In this document: positions 1-10,466 of the stretch, piece after piece
Layout of the letters: every line of letters begins with the position of its first letter
Numbering within the stretch: the first letter of the stretch is position 1
NCBI RefSeq assembly: GCF_022234545.1
Contig: NZ_JAIEUI010000023.1
Coordinates: 57,811 to 121,810 of the forward strand
Reading direction: 5' to 3'
DNA length: 64,000 nucleotides
Origin: Paenibacillus piscarius
GTDB taxonomy: Bacteria > Bacillota > Bacilli > Paenibacillales > Paenibacillaceae
Notes under the pieces: generated by a model
Database searches by the model: none
The model's input: the letters and a program-made list of their open reading frames with translations, nothing else
Told to the model about the DNA's origin: nothing
Program-made: the position numbers and the translations under genes

Positions 1-1292
<1,292 letters not shown>

Positions 1293-1405
1293 ATCTCTTC
1301 TAACTCCTTAGGGCATGTCTACCTATTAGATTACATAAAAACCGCCTGTTCAAGCAACACTCTATATAGATTCAATCCATTCTTTCTATTAAGGAGGGCA
1401 ACCGA

Positions 1406-3010
1406 TTGCAGGACTGGACAGATAAGTATACCTCCTACTTACACAAGCAGCAGACCCCGCCGCCGCAGGCGGATCGTGGCGCCAAACTTACAGGGGAGCT
1501 GCAAAAGGATCTGCAGCTGCTGCTGGCCCGGCTAGGGGAGAATGGCGACCTGGTGGTACGAGACTTCCGGCTGCTCGGCGCGCACCCGGCTGCAATCGTC
1601 TTCTTCTCTTCCCTCGTGAATATGGAGCAGGTGCGGGAGTATGTGCTTAAGCCCTTGATGGCCAATGCCCCGGGCCAGCCGGAGCTTCCCGGAAACACTG
1701 ACGGCATCATTCCTTATCTCTGGAACACGGTGGTCGAGGTGACCCAAGGCACTGCTTCTACAGACCTGGCGGAGCTTCCTCCAGCGGCAGTGAAGGGCGA
1801 CCTGATTCTGCTGATTGACGGAGTTCCCGAAGCGCTCCGCATGGAGATGCGCCAGATTGATATGCGCGGCGTGGAGCAGCCCCAGACCGAGCAGGTGATC
1901 CGGGGGCCCCGTGAGGGTTATGTAGAGAAGCTGGAGAATAATCTCTCGCTGCTGCGCTACAGGCTGCAGAGCACAGACCTGCGGATCGAGATCAGCCCGC
2001 TGGGAACCCGTACCCAGTCCAGGGTCGCTCTATGTTATATCGACGGCATTGCGGACAGCAGCCTGGTGGCCGAAGCGATGCGCCGCATCTCGCTGATTCA
2101 GACCGACGGCATTCTGGATGCCGGATACATCGAGCAGTTCATCGAGGATCAGCCGCTCTCTCCGTTCCCGCAGGTCCAGAGTACAGAGCGGCCGGACAAA
2201 ACTGCAGCCGCCCTGCTGGAAGGCCGGGTCGCGATTCTTGTAGACGGCTCGCCGTTCGCCCTGATTGTGCCCGCCCTCTTCAATCAATTCTTCCAGACTG
2301 TAGACGATTATACAGAGCGGTTCATTATGGGCAGCCTGATCCGCCTGATCCGGCTGATTGCCCTGGCGTTCTCACTGTTCTTTCCGGCGTTATACGTATC
2401 TGTCATCTCATACAATCCCGAGCTGCTGCCTACGGACTTCGCGGTGGCCATCTCCGGCGGGCGGGCAGGTGTGCCGTTCCCCGCTGTGCTGGAGGTGCTG
2501 ATCATGGAGGTCTCCATGGAGGTGCTGCGGGAAGCGACGATCCGTCTGCCGCAGATGATTGGCGGGGCCTTGTCTATCGTAGGTGTTCTTGTAATCGGCC
2601 AGGCAGCCGTGGGCGCCGGGCTGGCCAGCCCGATCACGGTGGTCATCGTCGCGCTGACGACCATCGGCTCGTTCGCCACCCCAGCCTATAATGCCGCCAT
2701 TGCCCTGCGGATGCTGCGGTTTCCGCTGATCGTCCTGGCCGGGATGTTCGGCCTGTACGGGGTCATGATCGGCACGATCCTCATTCTGAACCATCTGCTC
2801 TACCTGGAGTCCTTCGGGGTGCCCTATATGACCCCGTATATTCCGGGCAAATGGCGGGATCTGAGGGACACTCTGGTGCGGGCTCCGCTGTGGTGGATGC
2901 GCCGCCGCCCGAGCTTCCTGCATCCGCAGGACCCGGATAGGCTGTCCGCCAGTGTTCCTTCCCGGGAAGTGGACGGGATTCTTAGACAGGGGGATGGAAC
3001 CGATGACTAA
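1406..3010 (+). CDS. GerA-family spore germinant receptor subunit A
   Basis: Alpha subunit of an inner-membrane germinant receptor, acting with subunits B and C to sense nutrients and start spore germination. 534 residues, usual for the family. The N-terminal half is soluble; hydrophobic membrane segments begin near residue 300 (LIRLIALAFSLFFPALYVSV) and continue to about 480, followed by a charged cytoplasmic tail. The start is TTG at 1406, chosen because AAGGAGGG at 1391-1398 lies 7 nt upstream and no ATG fits. It overlaps the next gene by 8 nt. A possible sigma-G-like pair (GCATG at 1313, CATAAAA at 1334) is weak. The germinant cannot be inferred. Confidence 0.93.
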   Translation: MQDWTDKYTSYLHKQQTPPPQADRGAKLTGELQKDLQLLLARLGENGDLVVRDFRLLGAHPAAIVFFSSLVNMEQVREYVLKPLMANAPGQPELPGNTDGIIPYLWNTVVEVTQGTASTDLAELPPAAVKGDLILLIDGVPEALRMEMRQIDMRGVEQPQTEQVIRGPREGYVEKLENNLSLLRYRLQSTDLRIEISPLGTRTQSRVALCYIDGIADSSLVAEAMRRISLIQTDGILDAGYIEQFIEDQPLSPFPQVQSTERPDKTAAALLEGRVAILVDGSPFALIVPALFNQFFQTVDDYTERFIMGSLIRLIRLIALAFSLFFPALYVSVISYNPELLPTDFAVAISGGRAGVPFPAVLEVLIMEVSMEVLREATIRLPQMIGGALSIVGVLVIGQAAVGAGLASPITVVIVALTTIGSFATPAYNAAIALRMLRFPLIVLAGMFGLYGVMIGTILILNHLLYLESFGVPYMTPYIPGKWRDLRDTLVRAPLWWMRRRPSFLHPQDPDRLSASVPSREVDGILRQGDGTDD

Positions 3011-4100
3011 TCCGCACCAGATTACCACCCTGCGCGCAGCCGCTGTAATGAGCAGTACGATTATCGGCGTAGGTATTCTCAGCTTTCCCCGCTATATGGC
3101 CGAAGCCGGCAATACCAGCGCTCCCTTAATCGCATTAACCGGCGTACTGATGTCCTTCATAAGCTACTGGCTGCTGGCAGCCCTGTGCCAGCGTTTTCCC
3201 GGAGAGACCCTGTTCATCTTCAGCCGCCGGCTGCTCGGAGCACCGCTTGCCACGTTCTTCACCGTGCTGATTATGCTAATGTTCATTGCATTGACCGGTC
3301 TCACCGTCCGCCAATTCGGGGATGTAGCCACAACCGTGCTGTACAAAAAAACACCGATTGAAGCAACGATTATACTGATGCTGCTCACAAGTCTGCTCTC
3401 CTCCAGACGCGGTGTGGTGAAGTTCTCCTATATCCATTTCTTCTACCTGCCGCTGATTGTCGGCTCCATTCTCGTGACCATTCTGATCTCGCTGAAAAAC
3501 GTGGATCTGCTCAATCTCCAGCCTGTCCTGATGCCCCCATCCCTCCATTTCTGGAGAGGTGCTCGGGAAGCCAGCTATCTGTTCCAGAGCTCCTTCGTCA
3601 TCGTGCTGCTGATTCCGTTCATGGAGAAGCCGGGTCATGCCGTGCGGGCAGGAGCCCTGGCTATATTCATGTCCGGGGTGATCTATCTGCTGATTGTGAT
3701 TGCTTCCATAGGAATGTTCGGGGCAGAGGAGACCAAGCTGCTGATCTACCCCACCCTTGAGATGGCCCGCTCGGCAGCCTTCGGCGAGGGATTTCTGGAG
3801 CGGCTGGATGCCCTCTTCATTATTATCTGGGTTATCTCTGTCTTCACGACCATTTACACCACCTGCTATATCTCGGCCTATCTGCTTCAGAAGCTTCTAC
3901 GCCTGCGCGACCGGCGGATGGCCTCCAGCGCGCTGCTGCCCGTCATATTCATCATATCCATGCTGCCCTCCAATGTCTTTGAATCCTACCGCTGGGCTCT
4001 GCAACTGGGCCAGGCCGGCATGATTCTGATTCCCGGCTACAGCTTGCTGTTATGGGGAGTCCATCTGGTCAGAGGACATGGGAAGAAGGTGGCTTCATGA
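3003..4100 (+). CDS. GerB-type spore germination permease-like subunit
   Basis: Subunit B of the germinant receptor, an APC-superfamily-like integral membrane protein (endospore germination permease family). From the ATG at 3003 it is 365 residues with about ten hydrophobic segments, starting with a GVGILSFPRYMAEAGN region near residues 20-35 that corresponds to the broken first helix of amino-acid transporters. AGGGGG at 2988-2993 supports the 3003 start; an in-frame ATG at 2994 and the longer frame from 2952 lack a spaced Shine-Dalgarno sequence. It overlaps the upstream stop, and its own stop overlaps the next ATG (ATGA), indicating translational coupling within the operon. Confidence 0.92.
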   Translation: MTNPHQITTLRAAAVMSSTIIGVGILSFPRYMAEAGNTSAPLIALTGVLMSFISYWLLAALCQRFPGETLFIFSRRLLGAPLATFFTVLIMLMFIALTGLTVRQFGDVATTVLYKKTPIEATIILMLLTSLLSSRRGVVKFSYIHFFYLPLIVGSILVTILISLKNVDLLNLQPVLMPPSLHFWRGAREASYLFQSSFVIVLLIPFMEKPGHAVRAGALAIFMSGVIYLLIVIASIGMFGAEETKLLIYPTLEMARSAAFGEGFLERLDALFIIIWVISVFTTIYTTCYISAYLLQKLLRLRDRRMASSALLPVIFIISMLPSNVFESYRWALQLGQAGMILIPGYSLLLWGVHLVRGHGKKVAS

Positions 4101-5326
4101 ATAGACGGCTGCCGAGAATGGTTGCCCTGTTCATTATGCTCTCTCTTGCCGCCCTCCTGCTCAGCGGATGCTGGGACCAGGTGGAGATTGAGGACCGCGC
4201 GCTTGTCCTGGGTCTGTCCATTGACAAGATTCCTGCAGATGAGGATATCAGTCCAAAGGACCGGGTGACCCATCTCAGCGATGACCATCTGCCGGCTGAG
4301 ATGATCAGCGTCACGGCACAGATTGCCGTTCCTGGCCGGGTTCCGCTTGGCCCCGGTACCGGCGGCGGGAGCGCAGGGGACAGCAAGACCAGTCCCGTCT
4401 GGGTGGTTACTGTGCAGGGACTTTCGCTTGATGATGCCATGAACAACCTGCAGCAGCAGATTGCGGACCCGCGTTACCTCGTCCATCTGCGGGTGATCAT
4501 CATCAGCGAGGAGGTGGCCCGTGACAGCCTGGAGGAGCTGAACGATTACCTCCGGCGCAACCCGGAGATCCGCCGCCGGACCTGGCTGCTCGTCTCCGAG
4601 GGCCGCGCATCGGCCTTCATGGACGTCAATCCGCCGCTGCAGCGTGTCCCGACACTCTATATTTTGTCGATGATGGAGAAATCGGCCGCCTCCGGCAAGT
4701 TCCCCCGGGATTATATCGGCTCCTTCTGGTCAGCGGATTCCAAGTGGGGACAGAGCCCTTATCTGCCCTATGTCGCCCTGCGCAACAAGGATAATATTCT
4801 GATTAAGGGGCTGGCTTATTTCAGCGGCGGCACTATGGCCGGGAAGACTGCTCCGATTGAAATCGGCGGTTTCATGGCGATGCAGGGCATGGACCCCGGC
4901 GGCTACTCCACCCTGCTGCACATAAGGGAGCTGGGAATCGTCATGACCAAGATCAATGAACGCTTCACCCGGACCCGGAGCGAGATCAAGGAGGGTAAGC
5001 CTCATCTAATCTATGAAATCTTCCTTGAAGGGGATTTGGATGAGCATTACGACAGCGGTACCCCTGTTGATACTCCCGGCAAGCTGCATACGATTGAACG
5101 GGATTTCGAACAGCAGATACAGACTGTGCTGCAGGAACTGGTTAAGCAGACCCAGCGGGATCATTCAGATATTTTTGGAATGGGTGAAATCATCAGAAGC
5201 CACCATCCCGCCTATTGGAAAGAGCATATTCACAGCAAGGAGGACTGGGAGAGTCTGTACAGCAGCGTCGGTGTGGATATCAGGCTGACCCTGCATCTCC
5301 GCAGAGTGGGACTCAAGGAGAAATAA
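4097..5326 (+). CDS. GerC-type germination lipoprotein
   Basis: Subunit C of the germinant receptor, a lipoprotein on the outer face of the spore inner membrane. The start is the ATG at 4097 (ATGA overlap with subunit B, GGAAGAAGGTGG upstream), giving 409 residues. The signal peptide ends in the lipobox LLLSGC, followed by WDQVEIEDRALVLGLSIDK, the characteristic GerC N-terminus. A Gly/Ser-rich stretch near residues 80-92 (GPGTGGGSAGDS) is a likely family-variable loop. The C-terminal Ger(x)C region contains conserved-looking helices (QTVLQELVKQTQRDHSDIFGMG). The A-B-C order matches the usual receptor operon. Confidence 0.92.
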   Translation: MNRRLPRMVALFIMLSLAALLLSGCWDQVEIEDRALVLGLSIDKIPADEDISPKDRVTHLSDDHLPAEMISVTAQIAVPGRVPLGPGTGGGSAGDSKTSPVWVVTVQGLSLDDAMNNLQQQIADPRYLVHLRVIIISEEVARDSLEELNDYLRRNPEIRRRTWLLVSEGRASAFMDVNPPLQRVPTLYILSMMEKSAASGKFPRDYIGSFWSADSKWGQSPYLPYVALRNKDNILIKGLAYFSGGTMAGKTAPIEIGGFMAMQGMDPGGYSTLLHIRELGIVMTKINERFTRTRSEIKEGKPHLIYEIFLEGDLDEHYDSGTPVDTPGKLHTIERDFEQQIQTVLQELVKQTQRDHSDIFGMGEIIRSHHPAYWKEHIHSKEDWESLYSSVGVDIRLTLHLRRVGLKEK

Positions 5327-5339
5327 GGAGGAATGCGTT

Positions 5340-5525
5340 ATGATTCGGGTCATGGGAACCGCTGCCGGGCTGCTCATGTTCTGTGCCCTGCTGCTCCTGA
5401 CTGTAGATTACAGGATTTACAGCAATAGAGGCTGGATACGGGAGCAAAAGTCAGCCCGGCTGCTCGCCTGGGGCTACGGCCTCCTCTCCCTGCTGATCTT
5501 CCTGGGTATAGTGATTTATATCTAG
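5340..5525 (+). CDS. Small two-helix membrane protein at the end of the ger operon
   Basis: 61 residues starting at the ATG at 5340, 13 nt after the GerC stop, with AAGGAGG at 5325-5331 overlapping that stop. Two predicted membrane helices (about residues 6-23 and 43-60) flank a basic loop (YRIYSNRGWIREQKSARLLAW). The position at the end of a ger operon suggests co-expression in the forespore. Short two-helix proteins are known beside ger genes in Bacillales and Clostridia, but I cannot name this family with confidence. The function is unknown. Confidence 0.7.
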   Translation: MIRVMGTAAGLLMFCALLLLTVDYRIYSNRGWIREQKSARLLAWGYGLLSLLIFLGIVIYI

Positions 5526-5606
5526 AGCGCCTGCCGCCCGCGTAGTATTTCTTCCCGGCCCATGGTATATTGAAGAGTACAATATTACAGGACGGAGAAT
5601 GCCAGC

Positions 5607-6644
5607 ATGAATACAAGAAGAAATTCCAAAGACGGCGCCAGACGGGGCGCCAAGCCCCCGGCAGGAGCCAAGACGCAGAACCGGGCAGCCGCCGGCAGCC
5701 GGGGAAGCAAGCCTGCGGGCCAGAGACAGGCCGCCAGACCGTCTGCCTCAGCCAAGCCTGCTGCACTCAAGACCTATATGGTAAATGAGCCTGCGGAATT
5801 GCTTGCCTTCTTGCTGAAGACGGTTCCAGGCAAGGGGCGCAATGCCATCAAATCGATGCTCTCACGCGGGCAGATTGCAGTGAACGGGAAAACCGTGACC
5901 CGCCATGACCACCCGCTGCAGCCCGGCCAGACGGTGACGGTGGATCAGGAGAAGCGTGCGGAAGCCAAGGAGCTGTTGGGCCTGACCATCGTCCATGAGG
6001 ATGATGATATCATCGTGATTCAGAAGGACGCCGGACTGCTGTCCATTGCTACCGGGGAAGACAACGAGCTTACAGCATACCGCCAATTGATGGAGCATGT
6101 CCGGCAGGCGAATCCGAAGAACCGTGTCTACGTCGTACACCGGCTCGACCGCGATACCTCCGGCGTCATGATGTTTGCCCGCAGCGAAGCGGTACAGCAG
6201 GCGCTCCAGAATAACTGGAAGGAGACCGTCAAGGAACGGTCTTACACTGCGCTTGTCGAAGGCGCCGTCAAGAAGCCTGAAGGCACGATCAGCTCCTGGC
6301 TGAAGGAGACCTCTACGCTGAAGATGTACTCCAGCCCGCATCAGGGCGACGGGCTTCATGCGGTTACCCGCTACAAGCTGATTCAGGCGAACCGCCACTT
6401 CTCGCTGCTGGAGGTGCACCTGGAGACCGGGCGGAAGAATCAGATCCGGGTCCACATGTCAGACATCGGGCATCCGATCGCCGGCGACAAGAAGTACGGG
6501 GCACAGACCAAGGCAGTCGGCCGTCTCGGACTGCATGCGCGTGTCCTCTCGTTCGTTCATCCTACTACAGGGGAGCTTCTGACCTTTGAAAGCCCGATTC
6601 CGAAGACGTTCCTGAAATACACCGCACCGGCTCCGACGAATTGA
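5607..6644 (+). CDS. RluA-family pseudouridine synthase
   Basis: Isomerises specific uridines in rRNA or tRNA to pseudouridine. 345 residues. A low-complexity basic N-terminal extension (about residues 1-52, rich in Arg, Lys, Ala, Gly) precedes an S4 RNA-binding domain (about 63-110) and the catalytic domain. The RluA signature HRLDRDTSGVMMFA (about 183-196) carries the catalytic Asp; a GRKNQIRVHMSDIGHPIAGD segment lies near 272-291. GGACGGAG upstream supports the start at 5607. The RNA target cannot be told from sequence; RluD/YlyB-like or YjbO-like roles are possible. A strong hairpin follows the stop. Confidence 0.92.
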   Translation: MNTRRNSKDGARRGAKPPAGAKTQNRAAAGSRGSKPAGQRQAARPSASAKPAALKTYMVNEPAELLAFLLKTVPGKGRNAIKSMLSRGQIAVNGKTVTRHDHPLQPGQTVTVDQEKRAEAKELLGLTIVHEDDDIIVIQKDAGLLSIATGEDNELTAYRQLMEHVRQANPKNRVYVVHRLDRDTSGVMMFARSEAVQQALQNNWKETVKERSYTALVEGAVKKPEGTISSWLKETSTLKMYSSPHQGDGLHAVTRYKLIQANRHFSLLEVHLETGRKNQIRVHMSDIGHPIAGDKKYGAQTKAVGRLGLHARVLSFVHPTTGELLTFESPIPKTFLKYTAPAPTN

Positions 6645-6665
6645 GTCCGGTGCTTATCCACAGCA

Positions 6666-6693
6666 GACAAGGCACCCGCGAGGGTGCCTTGTC
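6666..6693. terminator. Bidirectional-type hairpin between convergent genes
   Basis: A perfect 12-bp stem (GACAAGGCACCC / GGGTGCCTTGTC) with a GCGA loop, followed on the plus strand by TTTGG. It lies between the convergent pseudouridine synthase and amino-acid ABC genes. The U-tract is short, so termination efficiency is uncertain. Confidence 0.8.
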
Positions 6694-6733
6694 TTTGGTA
6701 TAATACTGCGGTACATCCGTTATCTCCTAATTG

Positions 6734-7615
6734 TCAGTCAACCTTGCCGCCTTCCACTACCAGTTCGTCAGTATAGCCTTCGCCATACACTTCATTTAAT
6801 GTGTCAGTATAGGCCTGATGTATGAACTTCTCTTTGCCCAGATTCTCAAGCTCACTATTGATCCAGTTCAGCAGCTCGGTGTTGCCCTTGGCCACCGCAG
6901 GCGCAATCGTATCCTGCCCGCCGAAGGCCGGAATGCTTACGGTGAAGCCGGGGTTGGATTTGGCCCAGGCGATCAGCTCGGTGTTATCGTTGGCAATCGC
7001 CGCACCCCGTCCGTCTTTGAGCGCTGCAAAAATCTCCGTATACTGATCAAATTTCAGCAGCTCAATCTCCGGGTATTGTTTGGTGAAATAGGTCTCTGCT
7101 GTGGTCCCCTTGGCAACGATAAGCTTCTTGCCCTTCTCCTTCAACTGGTCGATAGAGGTAACCGGCGCACTGTCCGGGGAGACGATGCCGAAGGACAGCT
7201 TCATATACGGGTTGGCAAAATCCACCTTCTCCTTGCGTTCGTCGGTAACGGTGAAGTTCGCCATAATAATATCCACCTTGTTGGATTCCAGGTAGGCGAC
7301 GCGGCTGGCCGCATCGACCAGAACGAATTCTGCCTTGGATTCATCACCCAGCAGGTCCTTGGCGAATCTTTTGGCAATATAGACATCGAAGCCCTGATTC
7401 TTGCCGTCCGCATCGACATAGCCAAACGGCGGCTTATCCGCGAACACTCCGATCCGCACCTTGCCATCCTTCTTGAGCTGTTCAATTGAAGCGAACTTGG
7501 AGGCTGCATATCCTGAACTATTACTCTTGTTATCCGAATTCCCGCATGCGGTTAAGCCCGCCAGCAATAAGCCCGCCGCCATTAGTGATACTGCCCATTT
7601 CAAACGTTTTCCCAT
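6734..7615 (-). CDS. Amino-acid ABC transporter substrate-binding lipoprotein
   Basis: Periplasmic-binding-protein family 3 lipoprotein that delivers a polar amino acid to the permease encoded upstream. 293 residues; the signal peptide ends at the lipobox LAGLTAC. The fold begins near residue 52 (GKVRIGVFADKPPFGYVDADG), and the segment FTVTDERKEKVDFANPYMK (about 121-139) is typical of cysteine/cystine and Glu/Gln binders. It is the last gene of a four-gene operon (permease-permease-ATPase-binding protein). The ligand is not certain; cysteine/cystine is my first guess from the VTDERK..DFANPY style. Confidence 0.93.
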   Translation of the reverse strand: MGKRLKWAVSLMAAGLLLAGLTACGNSDNKSNSSGYAASKFASIEQLKKDGKVRIGVFADKPPFGYVDADGKNQGFDVYIAKRFAKDLLGDESKAEFVLVDAASRVAYLESNKVDIIMANFTVTDERKEKVDFANPYMKLSFGIVSPDSAPVTSIDQLKEKGKKLIVAKGTTAETYFTKQYPEIELLKFDQYTEIFAALKDGRGAAIANDNTELIAWAKSNPGFTVSIPAFGGQDTIAPAVAKGNTELLNWINSELENLGKEKFIHQAYTDTLNEVYGEGYTDELVVEGGKVD

Positions 7616-7644
7616 TTCTCTTCATCCCCTGTTTTCTGTAAATT

Positions 7645-8391
7645 TTAGTATTGAAATATATCCAGAAAGTGCTGTGCACGCTCTGTCGCCGGCTCAGTGA
7701 AGAATTGCTGCGGCTCCGCAATCTCGCAGATGCTTCCTTCATCCATAAACACAATCCGGTCCCCCACGGATCTGGCGAAGCCCATCTCATGCGTCACAAT
7801 AATCATCGTCATGCCCTGCTCTGCCAGTCCCAGAATGACATCAAGTACTTCGCGCACCATCTCAGGGTCAAGCGAAGCGGTCACTTCATCGAACAGCATA
7901 ATCTCAGGGTTCATACAGAGAGCCCGGACAATCGCAATCCGCTGCTTCTGGCCGCCGGAGAGCTGCCGGGGGTACGCATCCTTGCGCTCCAGCAGTCCGA
8001 CCCGCTCCAGCAGTTGTTCTGCCTGCCGCCGGGCTTCTTGAGGCTCTCTCTTTTGTACCTTGAGCGGCCCCAGCAGAATGTTGCCGAGCACAGTCATATG
8101 CGGAAACAGCTCATAATTCTGAAACACCATTCCGATACGCTGCCTGACCTCCCGCCAGTCCACTCCGGGGCCGGCCAGGTCCTGGCCATGGTAGCTGATT
8201 TTTCCGCCCTGCACCGGCTCAAGCCCGTTAAGACACCGCAGGAGCGTGCTTTTTCCGCAGCCGGAGGGACCGAGGATAACAATCACTTCCCCTTTGGATA
8301 CCTGCAGGTCAATGCCTCTAAGCACCAGCCGCTCTCCGTAGCTCTTCTGCAGCCCCTCAATCTCCAGTAACCGTTCACCGCTCGTTGTCAT
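7645..8391 (-). CDS. Polar amino-acid ABC transporter ATP-binding protein
   Basis: ATPase that powers import through the two upstream permeases. 248 residues, normal for the GlnQ/TcyC type. Walker A GPSGCGKST (about residues 38-46), Q-loop region VFQNYELFPH, ABC signature LSGGQKQR (about 143-150), and Walker B IMLFDEVTASLDPE (about 163-176) are all intact. The DEVTASLD form, instead of DEPTSALD, is found in this transporter class. AGGAAGGAA lies upstream of the ATG at 8391. The gap to the upstream permease is 23 nt. Confidence 0.95.
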   Translation of the reverse strand: MTTSGERLLEIEGLQKSYGERLVLRGIDLQVSKGEVIVILGPSGCGKSTLLRCLNGLEPVQGGKISYHGQDLAGPGVDWREVRQRIGMVFQNYELFPHMTVLGNILLGPLKVQKREPQEARRQAEQLLERVGLLERKDAYPRQLSGGQKQRIAIVRALCMNPEIMLFDEVTASLDPEMVREVLDVILGLAEQGMTMIIVTHEMGFARSVGDRIVFMDEGSICEIAEPQQFFTEPATERAQHFLDIFQY

Positions 8392-8414
8392 GAGTCATCG
8401 TTCCTTCCTGACGG

Positions 8415-9092
8415 CTAGTTCTGCCATCTGCGTTCCACTCTCCGGGAAATCAGGGACAGCGGAAAGCATACAGCGAAATACAGGATAAAAATAAATCCGT
8501 ACACCCAAAATGAAGCATTCGGTGCCTTAATTACCCCAAGCTCGATAATCTGCTGCCCGATCTTCACCACTTCGATCACCCCGATCAGCACCACAAGCGA
8601 GGTGGTCTTGATCATCCGGGTTGCCAGATTAATTGCCCCCGGCACCATTCTGCGGACCGCCTGGGGGATAAGAATATAGCGGTACAGCTGCATCCGGCTA
8701 AGCCCCAGCGCCGCGCCCGCCTCCTCCTGATGCTTCGGCATGGACTGGAGCGCCCCCCGTACAATATCGCCGATCTCGGCTGCCCCCCACAGGCTAAATA
8801 CCAGAATGGCTGTCGTCTCTCCGCTAAGATCGATATGTAATAGAGGCGTGAAGCTGAAGTGCACCACATAGAGCCAGACCAGGATCGGGATAATCCGGAA
8901 AGCTTCAAGATAGAACCGCAGCACGGCCTGGAGCGGTTTCACCTTCAATGTCCGCAGCATTCCCATCGCTATGCCCAGCACCGTCCCGATCACAATCGAA
9001 ATCAGAGAGATTTCAATGGTAACCAGCAGCCCGCCAAGCAAACGCTCAAAGTTCGAGCCTTCGAACAGCACCTCAATCCCCGAATTCCGCAT
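8415..9092 (-). CDS. Amino-acid ABC transporter permease (second)
   Basis: HisM/GlnP-type inner-membrane permease, 225 residues with about five membrane helices. The cytoplasmic EAA loop is visible as EEAGAALGLSRMQLYRYILIPQA (about residues 134-156; given as two joined motifs EEAGAALGLSR and RYILIPQA). It overlaps the upstream permease gene by 20 nt, showing close coupling. It would form a heterodimer with the 9073-9738 product. Confidence 0.93.
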   Translation of the reverse strand: MRNSGIEVLFEGSNFERLLGGLLVTIEISLISIVIGTVLGIAMGMLRTLKVKPLQAVLRFYLEAFRIIPILVWLYVVHFSFTPLLHIDLSGETTAILVFSLWGAAEIGDIVRGALQSMPKHQEEAGAALGLSRMQLYRYILIPQAVRRMVPGAINLATRMIKTTSLVVLIGVIEVVKIGQQIIELGVIKAPNASFWVYGFIFILYFAVCFPLSLISRRVERRWQN

Positions 9093-9738
9093 ATCGTACC
9101 TTCCTCTCCAGCCAGCCCAGCACTACGGACAGAGGCAGCACCAGGATCAGATAGGCCGCCACCAGCAGCAGCAGCGACTCGGCCGTTTTGTAGTGCATCC
9201 CGATCAGATCCTTCGCCACATTCATCAGATCCATCAGAGCGATAGCCCCGACCACCGAAGTCTCCTTCAGAAGAAAAATGACATTGGCCCCAAGCGAAGG
9301 TATGCTGATCGCAAAAGCCTGCGGCAGGATTACATATCTGGCAAGCTGGGTCCGGGATAACCCGATGCTTAACCCTAACTCCACCTGGGTCCGGCTGACC
9401 GCCTCCATCCCGCCGCGGAACGCCTCCGTCATATAACTTCCCCCCAGGAAGGTCAGCCCGACGATGGCACAGGTTACCTCACTCATGTGGAGGCCGATCT
9501 TGGGCAGACCGTAATACAGGAAAAAGAGCTGCACCAGCAGCGGCGTATTTCTCGACAGCTCAATGTAGGCCTGAATCAGAAGACTAAGGCCCCGCACTTT
9601 GTAATACAGAATAACGCTGAAGATCAGCCCTACCATTGACGAGAAAATAATTGCCCAGAACGCGAGCTTCAGCGTCAGCCACATCGCGTCGCCATAGAGC
9701 GGAAGACTGTCTTCAATAAACTTCCAATCTAAATTCAT
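9073..9738 (-). CDS. Amino-acid ABC transporter permease (first gene of operon)
   Basis: HisQ/GlnM-type permease, 221 residues, with several hydrophobic helices and an EAA loop (RTQVELGLSIGLSRTQL and RYVILPQAF, about residues 125-150). The start ATG at 9738 has GAAGGGAA directly upstream. A good sigma-A promoter sits about 90 nt further upstream. No T-box or S-box leader is visible, so regulation, if any, would be by a repressor acting at that promoter. Confidence 0.93.
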   Translation of the reverse strand: MNLDWKFIEDSLPLYGDAMWLTLKLAFWAIIFSSMVGLIFSVILYYKVRGLSLLIQAYIELSRNTPLLVQLFFLYYGLPKIGLHMSEVTCAIVGLTFLGGSYMTEAFRGGMEAVSRTQVELGLSIGLSRTQLARYVILPQAFAISIPSLGANVIFLLKETSVVGAIALMDLMNVAKDLIGMHYKTAESLLLLVAAYLILVLPLSVVLGWLERKVRYAEFGD

Positions 9739-9824
9739 TTCCCTTCACATTCCTTCTGTTTCCTCGGGGAGACCTGTGCTTAATATTTTAAATTCTTACC
9801 AAAACCTCCCATACTGTGGTACTC

Positions 9825-9853
9825 ATCTTATTCATATAATACCTAGTTGTCAA
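9825..9853 (-). promoter_or_regulatory. Sigma-A promoter of the amino-acid ABC operon
   Basis: On the minus strand, TTGACA (9848-9853) and TAAGAT (9825-9830) are separated by exactly 17 nt. This leaves a leader of about 80 nt before the ATG at 9738. Confidence 0.65.
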
Positions 9854-9925
9854 CTATGTTTTTATGTTTTTCACTTTTTTTCCGGTCTCATGTTACAATA
9901 CAAAGAAACATTAGAAGGTGCGCCT

Positions 9926-10450
9926 GTGTTCCACCCTACGATTTTTGACAATATCAAGGTTGCCTTGGAGAACCAGCTCTATGATTACGATAATCTGGAC
10001 GAACTCCTTGTAATTACAGACCGTTCCGATCTGCTCGACCTTGCGCTGATGTCGCGGGAATTCAGCCTCGCCTTCAAGCTGACTGGAGGCAATCATGTAA
10101 CGGCCGGAATTGTGCTCCGCTCCACCGTGAAGGAGCTTAGCGATGAGATTCTGGAGACTCCGGGCGGGCGGCCCGGCTGCACGCTGACCTTGCATTTTGA
10201 TATGGAGATTCAAGATGTGGAGGTGCAGTGTCCGGCGGTTGAGGAGATTCTGAACAAGATCTGGGGGCCTGAGCTCCGGCCTGTGCAATCCCTCCGCTTC
10301 CGCTATGGCGGGGATGAAACGGTCTATCTGAATCATGTAGAGCTTCAATTCCGCCGCCTGCTCACGGAGGACCAGATGGAGGATCTTCCCGGGCTGCTGA
10401 ATTATCTGCTGCTCAGCACAGAGGAACTGGAAAAGCTATTCAATCTGTAA
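9926..10450 (+). CDS. Hypothetical protein, conserved-looking
   Basis: 174 residues from a GTG at 9926, preceded by AGAAGGTG at 9913-9920. The longer frame from 9776 runs through the divergent promoter region and is unlikely; TACAAT at 9894-9899 could be a -10 box for this gene. The protein is acidic with no membrane segment or signal peptide. It looks like mixed alpha/beta, with a C-terminal leucine-rich helix pair (LPGLLNYLLLSTEELEKLFNL). I recognise no domain. It is followed after 16 nt by a membrane protein gene, probably in the same transcript. Confidence 0.7.
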   Translation: MFHPTIFDNIKVALENQLYDYDNLDELLVITDRSDLLDLALMSREFSLAFKLTGGNHVTAGIVLRSTVKELSDEILETPGGRPGCTLTLHFDMEIQDVEVQCPAVEEILNKIWGPELRPVQSLRFRYGGDETVYLNHVELQFRRLLTEDQMEDLPGLLNYLLLSTEELEKLFNL

Positions 10451-10466
10451 GCGGGGTGAACTGCAC